Assembly (NCBI RefSeq): GCF_046058945.1
Contig: NZ_CP175511.1
Location: 496,001-560,000 of the forward strand
Direction: 5' to 3'
DNA: 64,000 bases
Source: Brochothrix campestris
GTDB taxonomy: Bacteria; Bacillota; Bacilli; Lactobacillales; Listeriaceae
Shown here: piece after piece, positions 36,609 through 45,664 of the stretch
Layout of the letters: each line of letters begins with the position of its first letter
Numbering within the stretch: the stretch's first letter is position 1
Position numbers and translations under genes: made by a program
Notes under the pieces: generated by a model
What the model was told of the DNA's origin: nothing
What the model saw: the letters and a program-made list of their open reading frames with translations, nothing else
The model's database searches: none

Positions 36609-37678
36609 AACGATTAGTTTATTTTTTTTCTGGCATTATCGTCGTCGCCTTAATCATTTTGTTAATTGCCGTTAAAATGAATGCGGCCAGCGGCAATACT
36701 GCTGGAAATACCTTAACGATTTACAATTGGGGCGATTACATCGACCCGGAGTTAATTACAACCTTTGAGAAGGAAACGGGCATACATGTCAGTTACCAAA
36801 CGTTTGATAGCAACGAGGCAATGATGACCAAAATTGAGCAAGGCGGAACCAACTTCGATTTAATCGTACCGTCTGACTATACAATTGCTAAAATGAAAAA
36901 AGCCAACCTGCTTGAGAAACTCGATAAAACAAAGATCTCACAGTTTAATAACATCGATGCGAACTTTAGACACTTAAATTATGATGACGGCAATAATTAT
37001 TCAATTCCGTATTTTTGGGGAACAGTCGGGATTTTATATAACAGTCGCATGCTCGATGGTTTGACGATTACAAGTTGGTCAGATTTATATCGTCCCGAAT
37101 TAAAGGGTGAAATCATGCTCGTTGATGGGGCGCGTGAAGTGATGGGAATGGGGCTCAATACGTTAGGTTACTCGTTGAACGATGTGAACCCAACCCATCT
37201 CGACGAGGCACAGACAAAGCTGAAACAATTGATGCCGAATGTCAAAGCGATTGTCGGGGACGAGATCAAATTGATGATTCAAAATAAAGAGTCAGCCCTC
37301 GGCGTCGTATGGTCAGGCGAGGCAGCTAACATTGTGCAGGAAGATGCTGAACTTGATTACGTCATCCCCTCAGAAGGAACGAACCTTTGGTTTGATACGA
37401 TGGCAATTCCAAAAAAAGCCAAAAATAAGGAGGCTGCCTATGCCTTTATCAATTTCATGTTGGAGCCAGAACATGCCGCTGCTAATGCAGACTACGTCGG
37501 TTACTCAACACCGGTGACGAAAGCTAAGGCCTTTTTACCACTGGAAGTGGCCAATGATGAACGTTTTTACCCTGATTTTTCTGAAGTGAAAGGGCTCGAA
37601 GTCTATGCTGACTTAGGTCCCGAAAAGTTATCCCTCTACAATGAACTATATTTGCAATTAAAAATGGCTAAACGGTGA
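36605..37678 (+). CDS. potD: Spermidine/putrescine-binding protein
   Basis: 357 aa, extracellular solute-binding protein. N-terminal hydrophobic segment (about 4-22), then TIYNWGDYIDPEL, the conserved start of PotD proteins, and acidic and aromatic ligand residues such as FDLIVPSDYT and YFWGTVGI. There is no lipobox Cys after the hydrophobic segment, so it may be held by an uncleaved anchor or released, unlike many Gram-positive binding lipoproteins. Last gene of the operon. Confidence 0.9.
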   Translation: MKRLVYFFSGIIVVALIILLIAVKMNAASGNTAGNTLTIYNWGDYIDPELITTFEKETGIHVSYQTFDSNEAMMTKIEQGGTNFDLIVPSDYTIAKMKKANLLEKLDKTKISQFNNIDANFRHLNYDDGNNYSIPYFWGTVGILYNSRMLDGLTITSWSDLYRPELKGEIMLVDGAREVMGMGLNTLGYSLNDVNPTHLDEAQTKLKQLMPNVKAIVGDEIKLMIQNKESALGVVWSGEAANIVQEDAELDYVIPSEGTNLWFDTMAIPKKAKNKEAAYAFINFMLEPEHAAANADYVGYSTPVTKAKAFLPLEVANDERFYPDFSEVKGLEVYADLGPEKLSLYNELYLQLKMAKR

Positions 37679-37780
37679 CAAATTGTAAAATTAGGCTTAT
37701 AATAAGACTAAATTAAGGCAAGACAACGGGACGGTTCTGTTTCAGTAACTATCGCCCGATTTGCTATAGGGGGTAAGACG

Positions 37781-38491
37781 ATGGGGATTCAACAAATAAA
37801 ACAATGGACATATAAGCTAGACGGTACTGGGAGTACAGACTGGGGCGATTTATGTGAGGCGTTTGCCATCGCAAAAACCGGCTTAGCACAGTCTCCGATT
37901 AACATCGAACGCGCAGATGCGCTTACCGCTGTATCTGTACTACCAGTAACGTATCACTACACAAATTTAACCTTTGATTGTGAGATGAAGGGCGATCGTG
38001 TCTTTCATGCTTATCCACAAGAAAACACCAATTATTTGACATACCGCGGTGTTAAATACCATTTAACAAACTGGCACATGCACATGCCAAGTGAACATCA
38101 GATGGATGGATTTCATTATCCGCTTGAAGGTCATCTTGTCCATACGAATGAGCAGGGCGGTGTGATTGTACGGGCCTTTTTCATGAAAATTGGCGAGCGC
38201 GATAACCGTCTCTTGGCTGGTTTAGCTGAGCAATGGCAACTGGCTCAGTCCGAAGGTAAAAAAGGCAGCTGGCAGTTTAACCCAGCAACCTTAATTGCCG
38301 ACAGCCGTGAAACAATTTATGTGTATGATGGCTCGTTAACAACACCACCGACACTAGAATGCGTGACATGGATGGTGAGGAAGCGTCCAATGATTATTAG
38401 CCACGAACAGTATACAGCCTTTGTTAATTTGTTAAATGGCTCTAATCGTCCGGTACAGCCTTTAAACGGTCGCATTGTTTCTAAATATTAA
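37781..38491 (+). CDS. Alpha-type carbonic anhydrase
   Basis: 236 aa. Zinc ligands His99 and His101 in NWHMHMPSEH and His118 in EGHLVH. LTTPPTLECVTWMV carries the active-site Thr and the family block. It interconverts CO2 and bicarbonate. No signal peptide is seen, whereas many bacterial alpha-class enzymes are exported, so this one is probably cytosolic. GGGGG precedes the ATG. It follows the pot operon on the same strand. Confidence 0.88.
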   Translation: MGIQQIKQWTYKLDGTGSTDWGDLCEAFAIAKTGLAQSPINIERADALTAVSVLPVTYHYTNLTFDCEMKGDRVFHAYPQENTNYLTYRGVKYHLTNWHMHMPSEHQMDGFHYPLEGHLVHTNEQGGVIVRAFFMKIGERDNRLLAGLAEQWQLAQSEGKKGSWQFNPATLIADSRETIYVYDGSLTTPPTLECVTWMVRKRPMIISHEQYTAFVNLLNGSNRPVQPLNGRIVSKY

Positions 38492-38496
38492 TCATG

Positions 38497-38542
38497 AAAA
38501 GAAGGCCACACTTGCTAGGATGCAAGTGTGGCCTTCTTTTGG
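38497..38542. terminator. Bidirectional terminator between convergent genes
   Basis: A 17-bp stem AAGAAGGCCACACTTGC with its complement and a 6-base loop. It ends with TTTT on the plus strand and AAAA on the other side. Confidence 0.88.
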
Positions 38543-38544
38543 TT

Positions 38545-39597
38545 TTATTTAACGAATTTGTTAACGAGTTGTAAAACATGAGCAGCAGCATTTGGTAAAT
38601 GCGCCATGTAACCGTGCGTTACGCGTTCGATTTCATGATGTTCAACTGTTACACCAGCTTTGGCTAAGACATCAGCATATTTGCGAGCTTGATCACGTAA
38701 TGGATCAAATTGTGCTGAAATAATAAGTGCTGGCGGTAAGTTAGTTAAGTCCTTAGTGCGAATAGGTGCTAATAAAGGATTGTATTTCAGTTCATAATTA
38801 TCAGCTATGTAGAGGCTAAACATCTTATCTAAGCCATCTTTGGTAAGAACAAAGCCTTCATCAAAAATATCAAATGAGGGGTATAAGACACTGGCGTCAC
38901 GCGAGAAAATATCAGTGATCGGGCTAAATAAGAGTTGTTCACTAATCTTCGCTTCAGATTGTTTGTCGCGGGCTAAAATACTAATAACAGCCGCGAGGTT
39001 AGCACCAGAACCTTCACCGGCAACGATAAAACCAGAACCGTCGTATTCAAGGCTAGCAGGATGAGCCTGTGCCCATTCTAAGGCTGCGAATGCATCTTCG
39101 ACAGCAGCAGGAAACGGCGCATCGGGAGCTAAGCGGTATTCGACTGTGATGACTTTGAAACCAGTTTCTTCAACGATGTCACGTGCAAGCGCATCAGTTG
39201 TTTGGAGATTGCCGTTAATGAAGCCACCATCATGGAAGTAAAGCATTACTTTGTAAGGGCCATCTTTAATCGGTGTATAAATTCTAATCGGCAACTGAGT
39301 GCCTTTTGGTCCCGCGATTTTTTTATCTTCAACCAGTCCTACGTGAACAGAGGGACGTACAGGTGTTAATTTATCGGTTACACGGATGTATTTATAACGG
39401 CTGCCAATATCAGTCGTACTACCGCTTGTTTTAACGTATTCTTTAGCGTCATCGTTTAAGTTTTCTAATTGTTCAGGGTGGGCGATGGGCACGCCTTTAG
39501 CTTTACGGAATATGAAAAAAAGCACCGTAAAGGGCAATAATACAAGTGTCGCAAATCCTACAAATAGCCATTTTAAAAATTTATTCATCTCGTTCAC
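38545..39597 (-). CDS. Lipase/esterase-like protein of the HSL family, membrane-anchored, catalytic Ser position altered
   Basis: 350 aa. An N-terminal membrane helix (about 8-28) is followed by an alpha/beta hydrolase domain. The oxyanion motif HDGGF is present, as are the C-terminal Asp region FDPLRDQ and the His in VTHGY. The nucleophile elbow normally reads GDSAGGNL; here it is GEGSGANL, so the canonical Ser is Gly and a Ser stands one position later. Either the elbow is rearranged or the protein is not a normal esterase. It has its own promoter on the minus strand. Confidence 0.8.
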   Translation of the reverse strand: MNEMNKFLKWLFVGFATLVLLPFTVLFFIFRKAKGVPIAHPEQLENLNDDAKEYVKTSGSTTDIGSRYKYIRVTDKLTPVRPSVHVGLVEDKKIAGPKGTQLPIRIYTPIKDGPYKVMLYFHDGGFINGNLQTTDALARDIVEETGFKVITVEYRLAPDAPFPAAVEDAFAALEWAQAHPASLEYDGSGFIVAGEGSGANLAAVISILARDKQSEAKISEQLLFSPITDIFSRDASVLYPSFDIFDEGFVLTKDGLDKMFSLYIADNYELKYNPLLAPIRTKDLTNLPPALIISAQFDPLRDQARKYADVLAKAGVTVEHHEIERVTHGYMAHLPNAAAHVLQLVNKFVK

Positions 39598-39620
39598 TCC
39601 TTTAATTTCACTTCTTTACC

Positions 39621-39650
39621 ATTATACCAATTTTCCGAAATAATAAGCAA
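39621..39650 (-). promoter_or_regulatory. Predicted promoter of the HSL-family gene
   Basis: On the minus strand TTGCTT (39645-39650), 18-base spacer, TATAAT (39621-39626). Confidence 0.6.
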
Positions 39651-39677
39651 TTAAAGACTCAGCGGTGAGGGTTGTGA

Positions 39678-39707
39678 TTGTTCAATCAGCGTGAATTCAA
39701 GTATAAT
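39678..39707 (+). promoter_or_regulatory. Predicted promoter of coaA
   Basis: TTGTTC (39678-39683), 18-base spacer, TATAAT (39702-39707), about 50 bases before the coaA start. Confidence 0.6.
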
Positions 39708-39757
39708 GTAGAAGTTGGAGCCAGTGCTTAATTTATAGCGTTGAAAGGATACTTAAA

Positions 39758-40675
39758 ATGAAAGAAGCCTTATATCGTACGTTTACAAGATCGGAATGGA
39801 AAACGTTAGAAAAAATCACACTACCAGATTTATCCCTATCTGAGTTAACGCGGATTGAAAGTTTAAATGACCGATTATCATTAGCAGATGTAGAAGAAGT
39901 CTACCTCCCATTAATTAAATTATTAGCCATTCATATTAAAGAGTTTCAAACGAAAAACACCGAATTAAATCAGTTTCTGAAGAAAACAGATAAGCCTGCC
40001 CCGTTTATTATTGGGATTGCTGGCAGTGTCGCAGTTGGGAAAAGTACGATTGCACGACTGCTGCAAGTTTTGTTAAGCTATGCTTTACCAGCATTAAATG
40101 TTGAGTTAGTGACGACTGATGGTTTTTTATTCCCGAATAAAGTGCTTCGAAAGGCTGATATGATGGATCGTAAAGGCTTTCCTGAAAGTTATGATGGCCG
40201 CCGCATCATTCGTTTTTTGAGTGAATTGAAAAGTGGTCAAACAGAAATTCAAGTACCACTCTACTCGCATTTAACCTATGATGTCTTGTCGGATGAAAAA
40301 CAAACCTTAATTGAACCCGATGTCGTGATTGTTGAAGGGGTTAATGTATTGCAAGGCAATCTCAAACAACCGTTTTTCACCACTGACTTCTTCGATTTTT
40401 CAATTTATATGGATGCTGATAAGGGATTGATTCAAAAATGGTACGTCGAACGGTTTATGCTTTTACGTGAAACGGCCTTTTTAAAACCAGAATCATATTT
40501 TCATACGTATGTTGATAAAACCGATGAACAAGCTTTAGCGATTGCTGATGATGTCTGGCATCGCATCAATGAAATTAACTTAGAAAAACACATTGAGCCG
40601 ACTCGTAATCGAGCAAAATTGATTCTGAAAAAGGGCGAAAATCATAAAATTGACGAAATTAAATTACGAAAGTAA
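39758..40675 (+). CDS. coaA: Pantothenate kinase (type I)
   Basis: 305 aa, typical length for type I CoaA. P-loop GIAGSVAVGKST at 86-97, then TTDGFLFPN and KGFPESYD, both diagnostic. It catalyses the first, rate-limiting step of coenzyme A synthesis, pantothenate to 4'-phosphopantothenate. AAAGGA precedes the ATG. Confidence 0.93.
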   Translation: MKEALYRTFTRSEWKTLEKITLPDLSLSELTRIESLNDRLSLADVEEVYLPLIKLLAIHIKEFQTKNTELNQFLKKTDKPAPFIIGIAGSVAVGKSTIARLLQVLLSYALPALNVELVTTDGFLFPNKVLRKADMMDRKGFPESYDGRRIIRFLSELKSGQTEIQVPLYSHLTYDVLSDEKQTLIEPDVVIVEGVNVLQGNLKQPFFTTDFFDFSIYMDADKGLIQKWYVERFMLLRETAFLKPESYFHTYVDKTDEQALAIADDVWHRINEINLEKHIEPTRNRAKLILKKGENHKIDEIKLRK

Positions 40676-40784
40676 CAGCTTTGATTGCAATTTTGAATCA
40701 AACAGCATACAATAAGGATGTCAGACCGACAGATTGCCGAGCAATTCTGCTGACAATTCTACTCAAAAGAGAGGTAAACAACTC

Positions 40785-40931
40785 ATGGGAACATCTTTCC
40801 GTGTCGCGCTTACAGTTGCCGGTCTAATTTTAACGGTCTATTGCTCATATTTAATTGTGGTTCAAGTAGCAGCAGACAATAACGTTGATCTACAGTCACC
40901 CGTTAAGTATGAAGCGATAGAAAGTAAGTAA
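40785..40931 (+). CDS. Small single-span membrane protein
   Basis: 48 aa. ATG 40785 follows AGAGAGG. One membrane helix (about residues 6-28) and a polar, acidic tail. The frame extends further upstream but without a ribosome site. It lies between coaA and a terminator now split by an IS3 element. No family recognised; it could be a small stress or regulatory membrane peptide. Confidence 0.5.
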   Translation: MGTSFRVALTVAGLILTVYCSYLIVVQVAADNNVDLQSPVKYEAIESK

Positions 40932-40933
40932 CA

Positions 40934-40954
40934 AAAAAACGAATGCACGATCGA
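40934..40954 (+). terminator. Left arm of a terminator split by IS insertion
   Basis: ACGAATGCACGATCGA at 40939-40954, preceded by an A run, is the perfect complement of 42514-42529, which is followed by a T run. The 16-bp stem is now separated by about 1.56 kb, almost all of it the IS3 element. Originally it was a bidirectional terminator between the small membrane gene and yitT. Confidence 0.8.
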
Positions 40955-41034
40955 TATCTGTAGTGACCCCCAAAAGTTAGACTTTTAGGGAGTGGAGAAA
41001 TCCACTCCTTTTTTTCATGTTTTAAAATGGCTGA

Positions 41035-41838
41035 CTACGCAACTAATCGTGCTGTTTTACGAAATTGAACGGGACTTTGCCAGTTTAGCTTCTTTTTCAT
41101 ACGTTTATTATTGTAGTAGTGAATATAGCGATCAATCGCTCGTTTGAGTTCCTCGAAGCTATGATAGATTTCACCATGGAAAATTTCTTGTTTCAAAAGA
41201 CCAAAGAAGTTTTCCATAGGAGAATTATCTAAACAATTCCCTTTTCGGGACATGCTTTGAAAGATTTTATGTTCCTTGAGTTTATCACTGCATGCAGCCA
41301 TTTGATAAGCCCATCCTTGGTCTGAATGGAATATTCTACGAAAAGGGCAATTATTTGTTGTCTTGATAGCATCTGCTAATCCGTTTATAATAGCTGCTGC
41401 ATTCGGCTTCTCTGATACTCGATAAGAAAGAATTTCACTATTGTATAGGTCCATAAAAGGATCTAAATAAAGTTTTTTCTGACGAATGACACCTGAGGTG
41501 TCTGCTTCAAAATATTTGAACTCGGTTGTATCAGTTGTTATTTTTTGATGGCAAATACTCGTGTAGAATCGTCGATGAATAAGATTTTTAGCAATTCTAC
41601 CGACCTTGCCACGATAAGAACTATATCGACGTGACTTTCTAGTATAGGATTTCACCTCGATACCTAATTTTTTTATCAAACGTTGAACTTTCTTTTTATT
41701 GATAGATAATCCGTAGTTTTCCAATTCTTTTTTCATTCGAAGGCAACCATAATCCTTATGTTCTTGACGAATTTCTAACATTTTATTTTCGATATCTTGA
41801 TCTGGATTTAAGCGATTAAAGCGTTTCTTCCAATACAT
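41035..41838 (-). CDS. IS3-family transposase OrfB (DDE integrase)
   Basis: 267 aa as an independent frame. Catalytic residues: Asp in TTDTTEFKYFE, Asp in FHSDQGWAYQ and Glu in MENFFGLLKQE. C-terminal YYNNKRMKKKLNWQSPVQFR is the common end of this family. The frame is also open upstream of the first ATG to where orfA ends, as expected if OrfAB is made by a programmed frameshift. Apparently intact. Confidence 0.9.
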   Translation of the reverse strand: MYWKKRFNRLNPDQDIENKMLEIRQEHKDYGCLRMKKELENYGLSINKKKVQRLIKKLGIEVKSYTRKSRRYSSYRGKVGRIAKNLIHRRFYTSICHQKITTDTTEFKYFEADTSGVIRQKKLYLDPFMDLYNSEILSYRVSEKPNAAAIINGLADAIKTTNNCPFRRIFHSDQGWAYQMAACSDKLKEHKIFQSMSRKGNCLDNSPMENFFGLLKQEIFHGEIYHSFEELKRAIDRYIHYYNNKRMKKKLNWQSPVQFRKTARLVA

Positions 41839-41879
41839 ATAGGTTGCTTTAGGAAATTTTAATGTTTCAAGAAGCTCAA

Positions 41880-42452
41880 CTAATTTGAATGATCCTCGGA
41901 GGCTGTCGATGATTCGTGCGACTGATTCTTTTGTCTTTGTTGAGCTTCCAGTTTTCGCAGCTTCCTCAATTCTTTTAAAAAGGCATTCTCAATTTGAAGC
42001 GAACGCACTTGTTTCTCTAAATCTTTGATGCGGTCGCGTTCTCCAGCTATTTCACATATTGCAACTTTTTTTACAGCTTTCTTTTTCTTAGACATATTAG
42101 AAGGACGTCCTTTCGTTTTTGAAAGTCCTTCGACTCCATCCTCTCTAAACTTACGCATCCATGATGCAATCAGAGGTGGATTATTAATGCCTATGGCATT
42201 AGCCACATCACGATAGGACATTTCACTTGTTTGATATAACTCTATCGCATCTAACTTGAATTGAACAGAATATTTTTGATTTTGACGCTTTCTAAAAAGA
42301 CCTTCTTCACCAAATTCTTTATAAATATTAACCCACCTTAGTATCTGTTTCTTATCTTTCAATTCATATTTATTCGCTAGATACAATAGGCCTTCTCCAT
42401 CAAGGTATTTTTGAACGATTCTAAATTTAAATTCAAAATTATATTTTGCCAT
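41880..42452 (-). CDS. IS3-family transposase OrfA
   Basis: 190 aa from ATG 42452 (MAKYNFEFKF). Two helix-turn-helix segments (about residues 20-45 and 70-100) bind the element ends. A basic region and a leucine-rich helix near residues 140-165 fit the multimerisation zipper of OrfA proteins. It ends just before orfB in a different frame. Confidence 0.88.
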   Translation of the reverse strand: MAKYNFEFKFRIVQKYLDGEGLLYLANKYELKDKKQILRWVNIYKEFGEEGLFRKRQNQKYSVQFKLDAIELYQTSEMSYRDVANAIGINNPPLIASWMRKFREDGVEGLSKTKGRPSNMSKKKKAVKKVAICEIAGERDRIKDLEKQVRSLQIENAFLKELRKLRKLEAQQRQKNQSHESSTASEDHSN

Positions 42453-42532
42453 AAAAATAGCGACCTCCAAACGTTAGATTTTTGGTCTAACTTTTGGGGG
42501 TCGCTTCAATCTTTCGATCGTGCATTCGTTTT

Positions 42533-43393
42533 TTAGTTCTCTTTTTTGGTGATGTTCGTTATCTTATGAGTAAAACCTTCACCTTCGACGCGTTTGACAT
42601 CATTAATAATAATAAAGGCATGTTCATCAATTTCACGGATGGATTGGGTTGCTATGCGGAGCTGTTGCCGACTAACAACCACATAGAGGACTTGTTTGGC
42701 TTGTTTCGTATAGTGACCGTGACCATGAAGAACAGTGATGCCACGTTCGATTTGTTGCTCAATTGTATTCGCAATCAATTCATGCTTTTCAGAAATAATG
42801 ATGATTGATTTTTTGACGTTGGCACCTTCTAAAATTAAATCGAGTACCTTTGTCGAGATGTAGAGCGAGATAACAGTGAAAATCATATTTTCAAAGCCAA
42901 TGACAAAGCCCGATGGGATAACGACGATGAGATCGAAAAACAATAAGGCGTAGCTCGTGTTCCAACCAAGGTATTTATTTGCCATCTTCGCTAGAATCGC
43001 TGATCCCGCCGTGGTACTCCCACTATTCATAATGAGACCGATACCGACACCCATTGAGATACCAGCTGCAACACTTGCAACAAGTGGAGAGTGAAATTCA
43101 GCGCCCCACGTATGTGTTAACTTCAAGAAGAGTGACATGAAGGCAATGGTAACAATGGTATAATAGAAGGTTGATTTGTCCAAGTATTTATAGCCTAAAA
43201 ACATCAGCACGCCGTTAAAAATTAAGTTGGTGAGAGCCGGTGCAATCCCAAATAAATAAAAGAGAATCATCGTTGTCCCGGTGACACCACCTTCAGTAAG
43301 GTTGTTAGGAAGGGCAAAGATGTTGACTGAAAGGGCGAAAATAAACGAACCAATCATAATTTTTGTGATGTTAAATGTTATTTCTTTTTTCAC
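42533..43393 (-). CDS. YitT-family membrane protein (DUF161/DUF2179)
   Basis: 286 aa. Five or six membrane helices in the first ~190 residues, including NNLTEGGVTGTTMIL and NSGSTTAGSAILAKM, then a soluble C-terminal DUF2179 domain (about 205-280). Function is unknown. GTG 43393 (MKKEITFN) is preferred because GAGG lies eight bases upstream; an earlier in-frame GTG at 43402 sits within the ribosome site. Its downstream terminator has been split by the IS3 element. Confidence 0.82.
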   Translation of the reverse strand: MKKEITFNITKIMIGSFIFALSVNIFALPNNLTEGGVTGTTMILFYLFGIAPALTNLIFNGVLMFLGYKYLDKSTFYYTIVTIAFMSLFLKLTHTWGAEFHSPLVASVAAGISMGVGIGLIMNSGSTTAGSAILAKMANKYLGWNTSYALLFFDLIVVIPSGFVIGFENMIFTVISLYISTKVLDLILEGANVKKSIIIISEKHELIANTIEQQIERGITVLHGHGHYTKQAKQVLYVVVSRQQLRIATQSIREIDEHAFIIINDVKRVEGEGFTHKITNITKKEN

Positions 43394-43436
43394 GATAGCC
43401 ACCTCATTTAATAGTTAGTTAATAATAGTAATCAGA

Positions 43437-43506
43437 AAAAAAGACTTCCGCTAGTAGCTAGCAGGAGTCTTTTCTAAAAAAAGCATTTAGGCATCATACG
43501 CCTAAA
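43437..43506 (-). terminator. Two tandem terminators after ltaS
   Basis: On the minus strand the first is TTTAGGC-loop-GCCTAAA (43486-43506) followed by a T run. The second is an AAGACTCC...GGAAGTCTT stem (about 43439-43471) also followed by T residues. Both lie between the ltaS stop at 43564 and yitT. Confidence 0.75.
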
Positions 43507-43563
43507 CTGTCTCACCATAAAATTATATATAGCTAGTTTAGCATGAAAGGTGCAATCTAGCAA

Positions 43564-45537
43564 TTACTTCTCATCTTTTGTGTCTGTTTTCTTAGCAGTT
43601 GTTGAGTTGTTACCGTACGTATAGTCTGACCGTTTAGTAGGGGTAAAACCCTCAGGTGTATAGAAACGGAGTAAATCTTGTTGGAGGACTTTATCAGAGA
43701 AACCGAGCACATTATTGACGTAATTATGTTGCTCTTTCATCTCATCTGTTACCTGCTCATCGGTCAAGACGGTGCCGGTTTTTTGGTCGTAATACTTACC
43801 ACCAATATAAGAAACCGTGTTACTTACAAAGTTACCATTTCTAAATGGAATCGTTTGGTTATGAGTGGTTGATAATAAGTCAGTCCCAAATTGCAGGTAG
43901 TCTTTACTATCGATACCGAGTAAGTGTAAGACCGTTGGTAACGTATCAACTTGGCCGCCATAGGAATGGTCAACAAAGCCATCGACACCAGGAACGTGTA
44001 TCATGAGTGGCACACGCTGTAGTTGGGCAACATCGAAATCAGTAACGTCATCGTCACCTAAAACTTTACCAAGTGCATCTGAGCGGTTGTCTGACGTGCC
44101 GTAATGATCGCCGTACATAACAATCACAGAGTTGTCATACAGACCTGATTTCTTTAAATAGGTCATAAACTGTCCAAGTGCCTCATCGAGGTAACGGGCA
44201 GTTTGAAAAGAACCGTCAACTGTTGAATCGCCTGAATTTGCCCCATCAATCGTAGCGTCTTCAGCACTTATTGGGTAAGGGAAGTGATTGGATAAGGTGA
44301 TGAACTTCGCATAAAACGGTTGTTTCAATGTTTCTAACATTGGAATCGATTCTGTAAAGAAGGGTTTATCTTTCAGACCGTAATTAAGCGTATCGTTTTC
44401 GTTCATGTCATAGTAGCTTGAGTCGAAAAAGTTCTTAATACCGAACTCTTTATATACGGCATCACGATTCCAAAACGACCGTGTGTTACCATGGAATACC
44501 GCGCTATCGTAGCCATGGTGACCGAGAATAGCAGGCTGTGATTGATAGACATTGTCACCTTTAGACGTAAAGGCCGATCCGCTAGCAAGACCGTACAATG
44601 AGTTTTCTAACATCATTTCGGCATCACTTGTTTTACCTTGACCGACTTGATGAAAGTAATTATCAAAGGCGATGGTTTCTTTATCTTTGAAGAACTTATT
44701 AATATTTGGTGTCACTTCTTCACCATTTAGCTTAAAGTTAACTAAATATTGTTGAAAAGACTCTAAATGGATGTATATAACATTTTTGTTTTTAGCGATA
44801 CCAAAGTATTTTTCGTTTGGCACAGCATAGTTCTTTTTAGTGAAATCGAGCGCTTGTTGCGTATCGGTACCGCTCGCACTCGCTTTTTCTTTTGTTGATT
44901 TCGCAGTACGATAAGTATCGAATAACATGAAGTTGGTCATACCGAGATATTTCACGACGTAGTTATTATCAAACCCACGTGAAAGTAATTGCGGACGATC
45001 AATTTCAGCTAATGATAGGTTGGCTGCAAATAAGGCAACCGCTAACGTTAAAATTCCTAAGGTTTTACGGGGACGAACACGCACCGCTTTGTTAGGAACA
45101 AATACTTTGAAAACAAGTAATAAAATTAAGAGCACAACATCGGTAAAGACAAGGAAATCGACCGGGCGCATTAATGCCATAATGCTGCCACCCATATCTC
45201 CTAAGTTTGATGATTGTAACATCGTTGGAACGGTGATGAAATCAGCAAATTCACGGTAATAGACAACATTGCAATAAAGCAATAAGCTCAAGAGGAAGTC
45301 CGCGAGTATCATCCAAATAAAGGCGCGTCTCCCTTTCGCGAATAGGCCAAGTCCAATGAAGAACAAGGTTGCACTTAGAGGGTTAAGCAATAGTAAGAAG
45401 GATTGGGCTCCATTTTCAATGCCTAAGGTGAAGGCGAATTTATAAGTGATGTAGGATTTAATCCAAAATAATATAACCGCTAGTAAGCAAAACAATAAGG
45501 CACTACTGAAGGGTTGTTTGATTTTTAAACGACTCAT
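43564..45537 (-). CDS. ltaS: Lipoteichoic acid synthase
   Basis: 657 aa. Five N-terminal membrane helices (first ~185 residues), then an extracellular sulfatase-like catalytic domain. The catalytic Thr is in GQGKTSDAE, metal-binding GDHYGTSD is near residue 475, and PEGFTP lies in the C-terminal part. It polymerises glycerol phosphate from phosphatidylglycerol on the outer face of the membrane. GGAGAG precedes the ATG. A terminator-like hairpin lies in its leader (45583-45623). Confidence 0.92.
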   Translation of the reverse strand: MSRLKIKQPFSSALLFCLLAVILFWIKSYITYKFAFTLGIENGAQSFLLLLNPLSATLFFIGLGLFAKGRRAFIWMILADFLLSLLLYCNVVYYREFADFITVPTMLQSSNLGDMGGSIMALMRPVDFLVFTDVVLLILLLVFKVFVPNKAVRVRPRKTLGILTLAVALFAANLSLAEIDRPQLLSRGFDNNYVVKYLGMTNFMLFDTYRTAKSTKEKASASGTDTQQALDFTKKNYAVPNEKYFGIAKNKNVIYIHLESFQQYLVNFKLNGEEVTPNINKFFKDKETIAFDNYFHQVGQGKTSDAEMMLENSLYGLASGSAFTSKGDNVYQSQPAILGHHGYDSAVFHGNTRSFWNRDAVYKEFGIKNFFDSSYYDMNENDTLNYGLKDKPFFTESIPMLETLKQPFYAKFITLSNHFPYPISAEDATIDGANSGDSTVDGSFQTARYLDEALGQFMTYLKKSGLYDNSVIVMYGDHYGTSDNRSDALGKVLGDDDVTDFDVAQLQRVPLMIHVPGVDGFVDHSYGGQVDTLPTVLHLLGIDSKDYLQFGTDLLSTTHNQTIPFRNGNFVSNTVSYIGGKYYDQKTGTVLTDEQVTDEMKEQHNYVNNVLGFSDKVLQQDLLRFYTPEGFTPTKRSDYTYGNNSTTAKKTDTKDEK

Positions 45538-45582
45538 GTTTTAATCTCTCCTATTTTTCAGGTTTTAACGTCAATAAAAACA

Positions 45583-45623
45583 AACAGGTGACTACTTTTA
45601 CTCGGACGTAAAGGCTACCTGTT
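45583..45623 (-). promoter_or_regulatory. Terminator-like hairpin in the ltaS leader
   Basis: Arms AACAGGT (45583-45589) and ACCTGTT (45617-45623) with further inner pairing TTTAC/GTAAA. On the minus strand it is followed by TGTTTTTATTG. It lies downstream of the predicted ltaS promoter and about 45 bases before the ltaS start, a position that suits attenuation. Confidence 0.5.
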
Positions 45624-45634
45624 AGACTGAAACA

Positions 45635-45664
45635 ATAATACCACAAACTGGTCGTAAATGCCAA
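45635..45664 (-). promoter_or_regulatory. Predicted promoter of ltaS
   Basis: On the minus strand TTGGCA (45659-45664), 18-base spacer, TATTAT (45635-45640). Confidence 0.6.

Larger units (their letters stand above)
40962..42505 (-). mobile_element. Intact IS3-family insertion sequence
   Basis: About 1544 bases with terminal inverted repeats: AGTGACCCCCAAAAGTTAGAC at the left end (from 40962) and a matching end at 42485-42505 reading AGCGACCCCCAAAAGTTAGAC on the other strand. It contains orfA and orfB on the minus strand. I see no clear short target duplication at the junctions. Confidence 0.85.
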
